From an uncultured Luminiphilus sp. (GTDB lineage: Bacteria > Pseudomonadota > Gammaproteobacteria > Pseudomonadales > Halieaceae): a stretch of DNA of 43,097 nucleotides. Positions 18,774 through 27,851 of this stretch are shown here, one piece after another (positions within the stretch are counted from its first letter, which is position 1; each line of letters begins with the position of its first letter). The notes below the pieces were generated by a model, which was not told where the DNA came from, searched no databases, and saw nothing but the letters and a program-made list of their open reading frames with translations. Both the position numbers and the translations under genes were made by a program. The DNA lies in contig CALKDK010000028.1 of NCBI GenBank assembly GCA_938084055.1, forward strand, positions 1-43,097, given 5' to 3'.

Positions 18774-18796
18774 AAACACAAACCCGTCGCGAGGTG

Positions 18797-20032
18797 TCAA
18801 CGGGCTGAGGTGAACTCCGGGTAGGCCTCCATCCCACACTCCGCAATGTCTGAACCCTCGTATTCCTCCTCCTCGGAGACACGTAGACCCAGCACTGCCC
18901 TAATGGCAAAGAAAGCGACCAGAGAGGTGACGAAAACCCAACCGAAGATGGTGAGGGCGCCAATGATCTGGCCGGAGAAGGCGGCATCACTATTGGTTAC
19001 TGGCACCAGCAGCAGTCCGAGCAATCCGACGACGCCGTGTACAGAGATGGCGCCAACAGGATCATCAATCCTGAGCTTGTCTAGGGTCACAATTGAGAAG
19101 ACCACCAGCACACCACCGAGCGCACCGAACAGGGTGGCCTGAAGGGCTGACGGCGTGTCAGGCCCGGCTGTAATAGCTACCAAACCTGCCAGGCAGCCGT
19201 TGAGCGCCATGGTCAGATCGGCCTTACCGAACATGAGCTTGGCAGTGATCAAAGCTGCCAGACAACCACCGGCCGCCGCCGCATTGGTATTCATAAACAC
19301 GACTGCCACGGCGTTGGCCGAATCCACAGAGGCCGTCGCGAGCACCGAACCCCCGTTGAAGCCAAACCATCCCAGCCAGAGGATGAACGTCCCCAGCGTC
19401 GCGAGGGGAAGGTTGGCACCGGGGAAGGCGTTGACCTCGCCATTCGCTCCATACTTGCCCTTTCGCGGCCCGACCAGCAGGACACCCGCAAGCGCTGCAG
19501 CGGCACCGGCCATGTGGACAATGCCGGAGCCTGCAAAATCAAGAAACCCGAGGTCAGCCAGGGTGTACATGCCAAACACCGGATTGCCACCCCAGGTCCA
19601 ACTGCCCTCCATGGGATAAATGAAACCCGTCATCACCACGGCAAAGGCGAGGAATGCAAACAGCTTCATCCGCTCAGCCACCGCGCCCGACACGATCGAC
19701 ATGGCCGTAGCCACAAACACCACCTGGAAAAAGAAGTCTGCGGATGGTGCATAGGTCGCAGGCTCCTCGGCCCCTGCCACACCGTCTCCGGTGATACTGC
19801 TCAGCAGGTAGTCACCGCCGTACATGATCGCGTAACCGCAGACCATGTACATGGTGCACGCCACCGCGAACAGGGTGACGTTTTTGGTGAGGATTTCGAC
19901 GGTGTTCTTGCCCCGGACGAGGCCCGCCTCCAGCATGGCAAAACCTGCCGCCATCCACATAACGAGGGCACCGCACACCAGGAAGTAAAAGGTGTCCAGT
20001 GCGTACTGCAACTGAAAAATTTCGTTCTCCAT
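18797..20032 (-). CDS. amtB: Ammonium transporter AmtB
   Basis: 411-aa inner-membrane ammonium channel, 11 predicted helices. The start MENEIFQLQYALDTFYFLVCGALV lacks an obvious signal peptide cleavage site. The pore twin histidines are visible in GSGIVHMAGAAAAL and ISVHGVVGLLG, and the family signature in AGFAMLEAGLVRGKN. ATG at 20032 follows CAGGAA; the frame is open 34 codons further upstream without support. It lies 22 bases downstream of a PII gene, the classic glnK-amtB pair in which PII blocks the channel when nitrogen is plentiful. It should share the sigma54/NtrC promoter upstream of that gene. Confidence 0.96.
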   Translation of the reverse strand: MENEIFQLQYALDTFYFLVCGALVMWMAAGFAMLEAGLVRGKNTVEILTKNVTLFAVACTMYMVCGYAIMYGGDYLLSSITGDGVAGAEEPATYAPSADFFFQVVFVATAMSIVSGAVAERMKLFAFLAFAVVMTGFIYPMEGSWTWGGNPVFGMYTLADLGFLDFAGSGIVHMAGAAAALAGVLLVGPRKGKYGANGEVNAFPGANLPLATLGTFILWLGWFGFNGGSVLATASVDSANAVAVVFMNTNAAAAGGCLAALITAKLMFGKADLTMALNGCLAGLVAITAGPDTPSALQATLFGALGGVLVVFSIVTLDKLRIDDPVGAISVHGVVGLLGLLLVPVTNSDAAFSGQIIGALTIFGWVFVTSLVAFFAIRAVLGLRVSEEEEYEGSDIAECGMEAYPEFTSAR

Positions 20033-20054
20033 GACAAATTCCTGTACCCGTGAA

Positions 20055-20558
<504 letters not shown>

Positions 20559-20615
20559 TTATTAAAAACAATGGGTTATTGTTATTTTGACAGGTGTTCG
20601 GGGTGGCCTCGACTC

Positions 20616-20639
20616 GGTGCAATGCACCAAGGCAGTGCA
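20616..20639 (-). promoter_or_regulatory. NtrC (NR-I) enhancer site
   Basis: The 17-mer TGCACTGCCTTGGTGCA (minus strand, 20623-20639) fits the NtrC dyad TGCACC-N5-GGTGCA with one mismatch. It overlaps a second dyad, GGTGCA-A-TGCACC on the plus strand (20616-20628). The sites lie roughly 70-110 bases upstream of the sigma54 promoter, the usual enhancer spacing. The rest of the 350-base gap between glnK and ubiK shows no other gene. Confidence 0.7.
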
Positions 20640-20732
20640 ACATTGCCCCGGCAATGGGCAAAATTGGGTGGCTAGGATGTGGGGGGATGCCACCGCTTGC
20701 GTTACATTGACCGCCATGACGTATTTGGGAGA

Positions 20733-21047
20733 ATGGTGCCGCTGATGCCAGACCATGAAAAAGAAGAAGCAAAAAGCGCCGACGGTAAAGGAGCGATCGG
20801 CGGTCCCGGGGAACTGTTTGAACGGCTGCTGGGGCCTGACAATCCTGTCCTGGGGCAACTCGACAAGAACGCCCGGGCTCTGGCGCAGTCGGCGCTTGCC
20901 AAACTGGATGTCGTATCCCGCGTCGAGTTCGATGCCCAGGCGGCCGTCCTGCAGCGGACCCGGTCACGCGTGGAGACCCTTGAAGCCGAATTGGCAAAAC
21001 TAACCGAACAGTTGGACGCCATGACACAGAATGATGGCGCCCGCTGA
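20733..21047 (+). CDS. ubiK: Ubiquinone biosynthesis accessory factor UbiK (BMFP family)
   Basis: A small coiled-coil protein. The C-terminal half holds the family core: LAKLDVVSRVEFDAQAAVLQRTRSRVETLEAELAKL in two overlapping parts, corresponding to the LDLVTREEFD...RTR pattern of UbiK/YqiC. UbiK works with UbiJ in the cytoplasmic Ubi complex for late ubiquinone steps. The N-terminal part (EKEEAKSADGKGAIGGPG) is acidic and unlike E. coli. Start uncertain: ATG at 20733 (104 aa) sits too close to GGGAGA, ATG at 20745 (100 aa) rather far. It precedes comM in the same direction. Confidence 0.85.
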   Translation: MVPLMPDHEKEEAKSADGKGAIGGPGELFERLLGPDNPVLGQLDKNARALAQSALAKLDVVSRVEFDAQAAVLQRTRSRVETLEAELAKLTEQLDAMTQNDGAR

Positions 21048-21142
21048 TACCACGACGACCGGAGGGTTTTCCGCTCCGGAACATTACTGACGACCTCGCT
21101 GTCAGCGCAGGCTATCGACGCGACAGCTCAAGGAAAAATCTC

Positions 21143-22630
21143 ATGAGCCACGCGATTGTCCTGTCACGGGCAGGAACCGGCCTGTCTGCTCCACTGGTTT
21201 CGGTAGAGGCCCACCTCAGTAACGGGCTGCCGGCTTTTTCAGTGGTGGGTTTACCGGAAAGCTCTGTGCGGGAAGCACGCGAGCGGGTGCGTAGCGCCCT
21301 CATTTGCTCGCATTTCAAGTGGCCTGATCGAAGAATTACGGTTAGTCTCGCGCCCGCTGAAATTCCCAAAAGCGGCGGCCGGTTTGACCTCCCCATCGCA
21401 CTCGCCATATTGGTTGCCTCAGGACAACTCGCCGAAAAATATACGGCCAAGCGCGAATTTTTCGGTGAGCTTGGTCTTGATGGATCCCTGCGCAGTTGTC
21501 GCGGACTCCTCACTGCGGTTCAGGCTGCCACCACCGCGAACCGACCCTTGCTGCTCCCTGCAGAACAGGCCCGGGACATGGCGATAGTGCCTGGCAGTCG
21601 GGTCACCGGAGCGGCGGACCTGCTTGAAGCCTGCGGGTTTCTAAAGACCGGGGAGCTACCCCTCGCAAAAACTGAAGTCCAGCCACCGGTGATACCCCCA
21701 GCGCCGGCAATAGATGATGTCATGGGACAGGTGCTGGCCAAACGGGCGCTGGAAATAGCGGCCTCCGGCGGACATCACATGCTGATGACCGGCCCTCCTG
21801 GCGCCGGGAAAACCCTGCTCGCCTCTTGCCTGCCCAGCCTGCTGGGGGAGCCCAGTGCAAAAGTAGCTCTCGAACTCACCCTGGTCAGGGACTTGCTGGG
21901 ACTTGATCGGGAAATAGGCCGTCCATTTCGAGCTCCCCACCACAGCACAACCCCGGCGGGACTCATTGGTGGTGGCCAGACCCCCTTACCGGGCGAGGCC
22001 TCACTTGCCCATGGAGGCGTGTTATTTCTGGACGAGCTCAGCGAGTACCCCGCGACGGTGCTGGATGTACTGCGACAACCTCTTGAGTCTGGCGAAATTT
22101 GTATCAGTCGCGCCCGGGGCCTGTATCGCTACCCGGCTCAGTTCCAACTCGTCGCAGCCATGAATCCCTGCCCTTGCGGCTATGCGGGCGTGGATGGCGG
22201 CGACTGCCAGTGCAGCACGGCAACGGTGCTGCGTTACCAGGGCCGGGTCTCGGGCCCCCTGCTCGACCGTATCGATCTCCACGTTAATCTGGAGCGGCAG
22301 GCCGCAGCGACACTACTAGAATCCCGCGGAGCGGGGCCATCGGCCACCAAGATTCGGGCCCGGATCAATGCCGCACAGGTTCGACAGATCAAGCGCCAGG
22401 GGAAGCTGAATGCCCATCTGGCCGGCAGCGAACTCGTCGACTACTGCGGCATCGATAACCCCGTCCGCAACTGGTTTGAAGGGGCCTGCGATCGCCTGCA
22501 TCTGACGGGTCGCGGCATACACAAGACCTTGCGGATCGCCAGAACCCTGGCTGATATTTGCGGAGAGCCGTTGGTTGGGGAAGCTCTGTTACTGGAGGCC
22601 CTGGGCTATCGTTCAAGGCTTTCCCAGTGA
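21143..22630 (+). CDS. comM: YifB/ComM family AAA+ ATPase (Mg chelatase-like)
   Basis: 495-aa hexameric helicase. ComM promotes branch migration during natural transformation in competent bacteria and is present in many non-competent ones. N-terminal Lon-type fold (LSNGLPAFSVVGLPESSVREARERVRSAL), Walker A GPPGAGKT, Walker B LFLDELSEY, the MNPCPCGY loop typical of the family, and a C-terminal Mg-chelatase domain (LTGRGIHKTLRIARTLADI). ATG at 21143 with AGGAAAA upstream. Convergent with the cytochrome gene, with two bases between stops. Confidence 0.95.
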   Translation: MSHAIVLSRAGTGLSAPLVSVEAHLSNGLPAFSVVGLPESSVREARERVRSALICSHFKWPDRRITVSLAPAEIPKSGGRFDLPIALAILVASGQLAEKYTAKREFFGELGLDGSLRSCRGLLTAVQAATTANRPLLLPAEQARDMAIVPGSRVTGAADLLEACGFLKTGELPLAKTEVQPPVIPPAPAIDDVMGQVLAKRALEIAASGGHHMLMTGPPGAGKTLLASCLPSLLGEPSAKVALELTLVRDLLGLDREIGRPFRAPHHSTTPAGLIGGGQTPLPGEASLAHGGVLFLDELSEYPATVLDVLRQPLESGEICISRARGLYRYPAQFQLVAAMNPCPCGYAGVDGGDCQCSTATVLRYQGRVSGPLLDRIDLHVNLERQAAATLLESRGAGPSATKIRARINAAQVRQIKRQGKLNAHLAGSELVDYCGIDNPVRNWFEGACDRLHLTGRGIHKTLRIARTLADICGEPLVGEALLLEALGYRSRLSQ

Positions 22631-22632
22631 CA

Positions 22633-23055
22633 CTACTCGCCGTTACTGACCATATAATCCACGGCGGCATAGATTTCCTCGTCGGAGCAGTCAGCACAGC
22701 CCCCTCGGGCGATCATGCCGGTACCCGCAACACCGTTTACGCCGCTGGCATACAGGGCTTCCATACCCTTGGTCATACGCGACGCCCAGGCGTCAGCGTC
22801 GCCGAGCATCGGCGCGCCCGCGGCCCCTGTGGAGTGGCAAGCCATGCAGGCCCCGTTATAGACCTCCTCGCCCGATCGAGCGATCGCAACCTCGGGCTCA
22901 GCAGCGACCCCAGAGCAGCTGTCATCACCCACAGCACAAGACTGGCTGTAGGGTTTGATGCGTGCCTCAATCTCGGCGCGCTGGGATTTAGAAAGATCAA
23001 CGGCAAGCGCCAGCGCGGGCAGCACAGCGATAATCAGGGCAAGGACGCGAATCAT
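22633..23055 (-). CDS. Cytochrome c5 family monohaem protein
   Basis: 140-aa secreted class I cytochrome c. Signal peptide MIRVLALIIAVLPALALA, cleaved near residue 18. Haem site CMACH in NGACMACHSTGAAGAP. The axial Met is in GTGMIARGG, followed by the disulfide-type CADCSDEEIYAAVDYM seen in cytochrome c5. An extra CAVGDDSC segment in the N-terminal part of the mature protein may form another disulfide. It acts as a periplasmic electron carrier; its partner is unknown. ATG at 23055 with AGGAGA. Confidence 0.9.
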   Translation of the reverse strand: MIRVLALIIAVLPALALAVDLSKSQRAEIEARIKPYSQSCAVGDDSCSGVAAEPEVAIARSGEEVYNGACMACHSTGAAGAPMLGDADAWASRMTKGMEALYASGVNGVAGTGMIARGGCADCSDEEIYAAVDYMVSNGE

Positions 23056-23186
23056 GGCATCTCCTGGTGGGATTACTGAAGAGCGCGGAGTATAACCAGT
23101 TGTATCCCCCTGGAAAACAACGCGTACAGCATCCGCATGGGTTTGCTAGATTAGCAGCCATCAACATACCAATCGGAAACCACACC

Positions 23187-23819
23187 ATGAAACTCTACAC
23201 CTACGATGCGGCACCGAACCCGGCGAGACTCAAGATGTTCATCGACTACAAAGGCCTCTCCCTGGACATACAGCAGTTGGATATGGCCAAAGCCGAACAG
23301 TTAGACTCAACCTACCGGCAGATCGTGCCCGAGGCGACGTTGCCTGCATTGGTGCTGGAAGACGGCAGCCGGTTAACAGAAGTTATCGCCATTGCCCACT
23401 ACCTCGAGGCCCTTTACCCGGAACGACCCCTACTCGGTACCACCCCGGAAGAGAGGGCCCAGGTTCTTAACTGGAACCATCGCATTTTCAATACGCTTTT
23501 TATGGCGGTTGCGGAAGCTTTTCGAAACGGCCATCCAGCCTACGGCGGCCGTGCCCTTCCGGGACCCAACAACTACGAGCAGATTCCCGCGTTGGCCGAA
23601 CGTGGCCGAGCACGGCTTCTGCATGGTATGGCCGCGATAAATGACGAGTTGGGCACGCGCTCATTTGTTGCAGGTCATGACTTTTCGTTTGCCGACATCG
23701 ACTTATTGGCCGTTCTCACCTTTGCCAAGTGGGCTGCCAAAACCGAACCCGGGGATAACATGGCCGAGTTGCTTGCCTGGCGCGACCGCGCCAGCGCGGC
23801 TCTACTAAACCCCAAGTGA
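23187..23819 (+). CDS. Glutathione S-transferase family protein
   Basis: 210 aa, cytoplasmic. Thioredoxin-like N-terminal domain: MKLYTYDAAPNPARLKMFID, then VPEATLPALVLEDGSRLTEVIAIAHYLE in two runs, with the cis-Pro and the Ser/Thr glutathione-gamma-glutamyl site. Helical C-terminal domain with HDFSFADIDLLAVLTFAKW, the conserved capping-box region. The residue that would activate glutathione lies around Ala9-Asn11 and is not a clear Ser, Cys or Tyr, so the exact subclass is open. Start ATG at 23187; upstream in-frame codons reach 23067 without family support. Confidence 0.88.
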   Translation: MKLYTYDAAPNPARLKMFIDYKGLSLDIQQLDMAKAEQLDSTYRQIVPEATLPALVLEDGSRLTEVIAIAHYLEALYPERPLLGTTPEERAQVLNWNHRIFNTLFMAVAEAFRNGHPAYGGRALPGPNNYEQIPALAERGRARLLHGMAAINDELGTRSFVAGHDFSFADIDLLAVLTFAKWAAKTEPGDNMAELLAWRDRASAALLNPK

Positions 23820-23865
23820 CCGGGATCATCTGCGGGCATCCCCCGGACAACAGGTTCGACGCGGG

Positions 23866-24930
23866 GTGGTAAAACCGGCTACAGGCCCACTCCCCGGTCG
23901 TTTCCTGGTGGTCCTTGTCGCCATGCTACTGGGCTGTTCGCCGCCAGAGCCCGGCCCGGATGCGCTCGATGACTACCTACAGCGGCTGGGGCGCACTCTG
24001 GACACGACAACATCGGAGCAAGCCGCCGTTCTCGCGCCCCCGCGGCTTAGTGATACAGCGGTTCCCAATCTCGACGTCCCGAGTTCCAAGCTCGACATCC
24101 TGGACTTTCTGGCACTTTCGGATTGCGCTTTGCAGGTGAATCTGGGCCGTCGGAACAGCAGCCTGGGGCGAACGGCATCCCCCTCGCAGGTTTTGTTGCT
24201 CGACCTTGAATTTCTGGCACTGGCGCCAGCCTGTATCACGGTGCTGACCCAGCAGGGCAAAACAGAGCTGGTGCACCAGCTGCTGTCAGCACAGGCAACA
24301 AAGGCGCAGTATCTCTCCCAGCGCATCTTCAACGCGGTGTTGGCGGGTCCGGAGTATGCTCGCTTCTGGAAACCGCCCCCATCCCTGGAAAACTACCCCG
24401 GCGCTGCGGGCGGCCGGGTGGTCGACGCGCTGCATTGGTTCGACCGTGCCATCCAGATGTGGCTGGCCGGTCATCACGAATTTCAAGTGGGCCAGTTGGA
24501 GAAGCAGCTTTACCACCTCCGCAGCGGCGATGGTGGCGCACTGCTCCTTGCGGCCGTCGTGCAGGCGCGGGGCCTTGAACAGGCCAACGCGCTGGTCACC
24601 GAACGTCTCGGGAGAGGCCCGTTATGCCCCCAGGCAAGCGCCACGAGCACGGTCACTACGCTGAAAACAGTGGTAACCAAGTATTTTGCCGGCAAGGTAC
24701 AGGCCTGGCTGGCAACACTCGATCAAAGAGAACGCCTGATCATGCCAGCCGTGCTGGGTATTGAGACACAACTCGCCGCCGCACTGCCCCGGGGGTATTC
24801 TGAATGGGCCGCTGAACGCGATGCCACCCTGGCCACCCTGCGCCTCATGCCGAAACGCCACATCGACGCACTTCAGGCGCTGAGCGCCTCCTGTCCGGGC
24901 GGTCTTCTGGGAGGGGCGCCCCAGACCTGA
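23866..24930 (+). CDS. DUF3080 family lipoprotein
   Basis: 354 aa from GTG at 23866. Signal segment GRFLVVLVAMLLGCS with lipobox LLGC, so a membrane-anchored lipoprotein. The body is mainly helical, with LDDYLQRLGRTLD, LDILDFLALSDCALQVNLGRRNSSLGR and LLDLEFLALAPACI; these resemble the DUF3080 family of marine gammaproteobacteria as I remember it. Function is unknown. Several cysteines (LSDCALQ, APACI, LCPQA, SASCPG) could form disulfides after export. It shares direction with the GST and the next lipoprotein gene, but spacing does not prove an operon. Confidence 0.75.
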   Translation: MVKPATGPLPGRFLVVLVAMLLGCSPPEPGPDALDDYLQRLGRTLDTTTSEQAAVLAPPRLSDTAVPNLDVPSSKLDILDFLALSDCALQVNLGRRNSSLGRTASPSQVLLLDLEFLALAPACITVLTQQGKTELVHQLLSAQATKAQYLSQRIFNAVLAGPEYARFWKPPPSLENYPGAAGGRVVDALHWFDRAIQMWLAGHHEFQVGQLEKQLYHLRSGDGGALLLAAVVQARGLEQANALVTERLGRGPLCPQASATSTVTTLKTVVTKYFAGKVQAWLATLDQRERLIMPAVLGIETQLAAALPRGYSEWAAERDATLATLRLMPKRHIDALQALSASCPGGLLGGAPQT

Positions 24931-24971
24931 TCTCTCTGCTACACTCTGTCCGGATTCCAAGGAGGCCCACC

Positions 24972-25583
24972 ATGCCCAGAATGTATAACCCTGCCCTCGT
25001 TGCATTGCTCTGCCTTGTACTGGCAGCCTGCGCCACACCGCCACCCAAACCCTCGGTCGATTATGACGTAGAACATGATTTTACCGGCGATATCAAAATC
25101 GGGTTCTACGCCCTGAGTGGTGGCGTCACCGGCAGCAACCCCATGCAACTGACGGATTTCCAGAAAGACCGCATCAACGAGGCGTTGGGCACGGCACTTG
25201 AGGGGAAAGGATTCACGCTGGTGGACAACACTCGAGACGCGGATCTACTGGTCACCTGGCACCTGAATACGGTGGAGAAGCAGGACGTTCGCACATCCAG
25301 CTCGCCCAGCTACGGTATGAGTATGGGGTACAGTCGTTACAACCGCTACGCGATGTACAACTGCTACAACTGCATGAATACCACCGATGTCAGGGTAACC
25401 GACTACACCCAGGGTACCTTCATCGTCGATATGGTCGACCCCGCCAAAAACCGGTCGGTTTGGCGCAGCGTAACGCAATCCAAAATGAAAGGGGACATGC
25501 TCAAGGACCAGACTACGATCGACAGCGCTGCCCGGCTGGTGTTAAAGGACTTCCCCCCCGGGGCGGTCAAAACCGCACAATAG
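24972..25583 (+). CDS. DUF4136 domain lipoprotein
   Basis: 203 aa. Signal peptide with lipobox LAAC (Cys21), then a DUF4136-type domain: YDVEHDFTGDIKIGFYAL, DFQKDRINEALGTALEGKGF, DADLLVTWH, GTFIVDMVDPAKNRSVWR. A Tyr/Asn/Cys-rich loop (SMGYSRYNRYAMYNCYNC) interrupts the fold at about residues 115-137. Outer-membrane or periplasmic facing; function of the family unknown. ATG at 24972 after AAGGAGG. Confidence 0.85.
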   Translation: MPRMYNPALVALLCLVLAACATPPPKPSVDYDVEHDFTGDIKIGFYALSGGVTGSNPMQLTDFQKDRINEALGTALEGKGFTLVDNTRDADLLVTWHLNTVEKQDVRTSSSPSYGMSMGYSRYNRYAMYNCYNCMNTTDVRVTDYTQGTFIVDMVDPAKNRSVWRSVTQSKMKGDMLKDQTTIDSAARLVLKDFPPGAVKTAQ

Positions 25584-25842
25584 CTACAGGGTATCGCTGG
25601 CCCTGGAGGGTAGGAGTGCCGGTGACAATCCGGTCGTCGGCAACCAGCCCCTCAAAACTCGCCCCGCAGTAAACGTGGTCCCGCTGCGCCCACCGTCGCT
25701 TGTCGTCGACGCACAGGCGAGGTACTCCAAAGGGGTAATGCACAAACCCGTTCAGTAGCGCGTAAACTTCCCAGCCAGCGGCGGTGTATGCCGGCACAAG
25801 TGAGGTGCAGGTCACTCCCCGCGCCTTGAGGCGCCAGGTCAC
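25567..25842 (-). CDS. Unassigned minus-strand open frame (91 aa), uncertain
   Basis: The 283 bases between the DUF4136 gene and aguB hold no plus-strand gene. They are fully open on the minus strand in one frame that ends 17 bases inside the DUF4136 3' end. A GTG at 25842 would give 91 aa, including GWEVYALLNGFVHYPFGVP and VPRLCVDDKRRWAQRDH. Codon third positions look GC-biased as in real genes, but there is no good start or ribosome site and I do not recognise the family. It could be a genuine small gene, a decayed fragment, or chance. Confidence 0.25.
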   Translation of the reverse strand: MTWRLKARGVTCTSLVPAYTAAGWEVYALLNGFVHYPFGVPRLCVDDKRRWAQRDHVYCGASFEGLVADDRIVTGTPTLQGQRYPVAIVRF

Positions 25843-25866
25843 GCCACTCAACAGTTGGAGGTAAAC

Positions 25867-26862
25867 GTGGAACTCATTCGCAACAATCGCCTGCCAAGTC
25901 TCTGCCCCATTAAAGACCGGCAGCCCCGGGAGGTGACGATTGGCCTTGTCCAGTCGCGCTGGTACTCGGACCCTCTCCGGCACAGGGCGGCACTGACCGA
26001 CGGGGTCGCCCAAGCGGCGGGGGCCGGAGCCGCTGTAGTATTCCTCCCTGAGCTCACCCTTTCCCGCTATCCGGCAGACGCTTACCCCTCCGGACGTGCA
26101 GACCGTATCGCCGAACCATTGGAGGGCGGGCCAACCCACGAATTTGCAGCACAATTGGCGCGGGATCATGACGTCATGGTCCACTGTTCCGTATTCGAGC
26201 ACTCGGGTGCGTCCGACGGGCGAGGCCTGAATACAGCTGCCGTCGTGGATGCTGCAGGTGCCATCGTTGCAAAGACCCACAAGCTCCACATTCCTGTTAC
26301 CACTGGCTATTACGAAGACCACTACTTCGAGGCAGGCCCAGCGGAAAACCCCTATCCGGTTCACCACCTGGCGCTGGACAGCTGCGAGCTCGCCGTCGGC
26401 CTGCCCACCTGCTGGGATGAGTGGTTCCCGGAGGTGCCAAGATGCTATGCACTGGGGGGTGCCGAGCTCTTGTGTTACCCAACGGCGATCGGCTCAGAGC
26501 CTGATTTTCCCAATTTCGATACCGCACCTTTGCTGCGCCAAGTCGTGACGGGCCACGCGGTTGCGAATGGCCTGTTTATTGTCATCCCCAACCGTTTTGG
26601 CGCTGAAGGAACGCTTAATTTTTATGGGTCCAGCTTTATAGTCGACCCGTTTGGTCGCACCCTTGCCGAGGCCCCAAGGGACCGGGAAGCCGTCTTGGTT
26701 GTTGACATCGACATAGGACTCCGCACCGACTGGCTGACCCTGTTTCCCTTCTTCGCAACCCGCCGGCCAGACACTTATGGTGCGCTCACAGAGGCCATAA
26801 GCAATCCCAGGCAAACCTCTGGGGCGGGGATCAACGGAGGCGTGCCCGGACTCACCCCATGA
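25867..26862 (+). CDS. aguB: N-carbamoylputrescine amidase (nitrilase family)
   Basis: 331 aa. Hydrolyses N-carbamoylputrescine to putrescine, CO2 and ammonia. Nitrilase catalytic triad: Glu62 in FLPELTLSRYP, Lys139 in KTHKLHIP, Cys182 in GLPTCWDEWFPE. The CWDEWFPE context is typical of AguB rather than other nitrilases. GTG at 25867 has GGAGG six bases upstream; the TTG at 25855 overlaps that site. The first 20 residues precede the usual nitrilase start and are not conserved as far as I can tell. The stop overlaps the aguA ATG, so both steps from agmatine to putrescine are coupled. Confidence 0.92.
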   Translation: MELIRNNRLPSLCPIKDRQPREVTIGLVQSRWYSDPLRHRAALTDGVAQAAGAGAAVVFLPELTLSRYPADAYPSGRADRIAEPLEGGPTHEFAAQLARDHDVMVHCSVFEHSGASDGRGLNTAAVVDAAGAIVAKTHKLHIPVTTGYYEDHYFEAGPAENPYPVHHLALDSCELAVGLPTCWDEWFPEVPRCYALGGAELLCYPTAIGSEPDFPNFDTAPLLRQVVTGHAVANGLFIVIPNRFGAEGTLNFYGSSFIVDPFGRTLAEAPRDREAVLVVDIDIGLRTDWLTLFPFFATRRPDTYGALTEAISNPRQTSGAGINGGVPGLTP

Positions 26863-27851
26863 GCCGCAAGATGCCGCCCGAGTGGGCGCCCCATGCTGCC
26901 ACCTGGATGGCTTTTCCCTTCGCGGCATACCCCGGGGCTGGGGTCTCTGATAACGAGGTCTGGCAGGCATGGGCTGCAGTCGCCAACCTGATTGTTGACC
27001 ATGAGCCCGTCAACATGCTGTGTAACCCTGTGCAGCTCGCTCTTGCGCGCCGTGTGCTGAGCTCCGCCGTGACCCTGCATGAATGCGAGTTCAACGACGC
27101 CTGGCTCAGGGACACTGGCCCCACGTTTGTTTCCGACGAGGGCGTGCTGACCGCCGTGGACTGGCGTTTCAACGGCTGGGGAGACAACACCGCCTTTGAC
27201 TGGGAAGCCGACGCAAACCTGGCGGCACAGGTTGCCGGGATCCTCGCCTGTGACAGGGTGACTTCTCCCCTCACCAACGAGGGCGGGGGTGTGCACACTG
27301 ATGGTGACGAGCAGGTGCTGCTGACTGAGACCGTTCAACTTGACCCCGACCGCAACCCGGACTGGACCCGGGAAAAGGTGGAAATTGAGGTGCATCGGCA
27401 ACTGGGGACCCAGCGGGCGATCTGGTTACCCCACGGCCTGTGGCGAGACTACGCAGACCACGGCACCCGGGGACATGTCGATATGGTCGCCTGCTTCAAT
27501 GCCTCGGGTACGGTGCTCCTGCACCGGCAGCCCAACAGGGAACATCCCGACTTCCAGCGCTACGCTGATCACCACCGTGTGCTCGACGACGCGGGCCTGA
27601 CCCCATTTGATATCCCGGCGCCGAGGTTGGCCAGGGATCAGGGGGATTGGGTGGACTACAGTTATATCAACCACTACGTGGCCAACGGAGCAATCATTCA
27701 GCCCGCCTTTTCCGATCCCCATGATGACATGGCGTCGGAACGACTGGCCGAGGCCTGGCCGGGCAGGGAGATCAGGAAAGTCGATGCCCGGGTCATCTTT
27801 GCAATGGGTGGTGGGGTACACTGCATCACCCAACAACAGCCGCGACTCTGA
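26859..27851 (+). CDS. aguA: Agmatine deiminase
   Basis: 330 aa, slightly short for the family. Converts agmatine to N-carbamoylputrescine and ammonia by the guanidine-modifying-enzyme fold. Recognisable blocks: MPPEWAPHAATWMAFP, the substrate strip NDAWLRDTGPTFVSD, NEGGGVHTDGDEQVLLTE, and the nucleophile Cys near the C-terminus in GGGVHCITQQQP. The usual form is GGGNIHCITQQ, so one residue is missing before the active Cys. Overlaps aguB by four bases and ribA by one (TGATG). Confidence 0.92.
   Translation: MSRKMPPEWAPHAATWMAFPFAAYPGAGVSDNEVWQAWAAVANLIVDHEPVNMLCNPVQLALARRVLSSAVTLHECEFNDAWLRDTGPTFVSDEGVLTAVDWRFNGWGDNTAFDWEADANLAAQVAGILACDRVTSPLTNEGGGVHTDGDEQVLLTETVQLDPDRNPDWTREKVEIEVHRQLGTQRAIWLPHGLWRDYADHGTRGHVDMVACFNASGTVLLHRQPNREHPDFQRYADHHRVLDDAGLTPFDIPAPRLARDQGDWVDYSYINHYVANGAIIQPAFSDPHDDMASERLAEAWPGREIRKVDARVIFAMGGGVHCITQQQPRL

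Noticed and set aside
21059-21079. CCGGAG/CTCCGG hairpin between ubiK and comM
   Set aside because: No T tract follows on either strand, so I do not call it a terminator.
25569-26367. 266-codon minus-strand frame opposite aguB
   Set aside because: Most of it is antisense to a well-supported nitrilase gene with all catalytic residues; only the part outside aguB was kept, as a low-confidence open frame.
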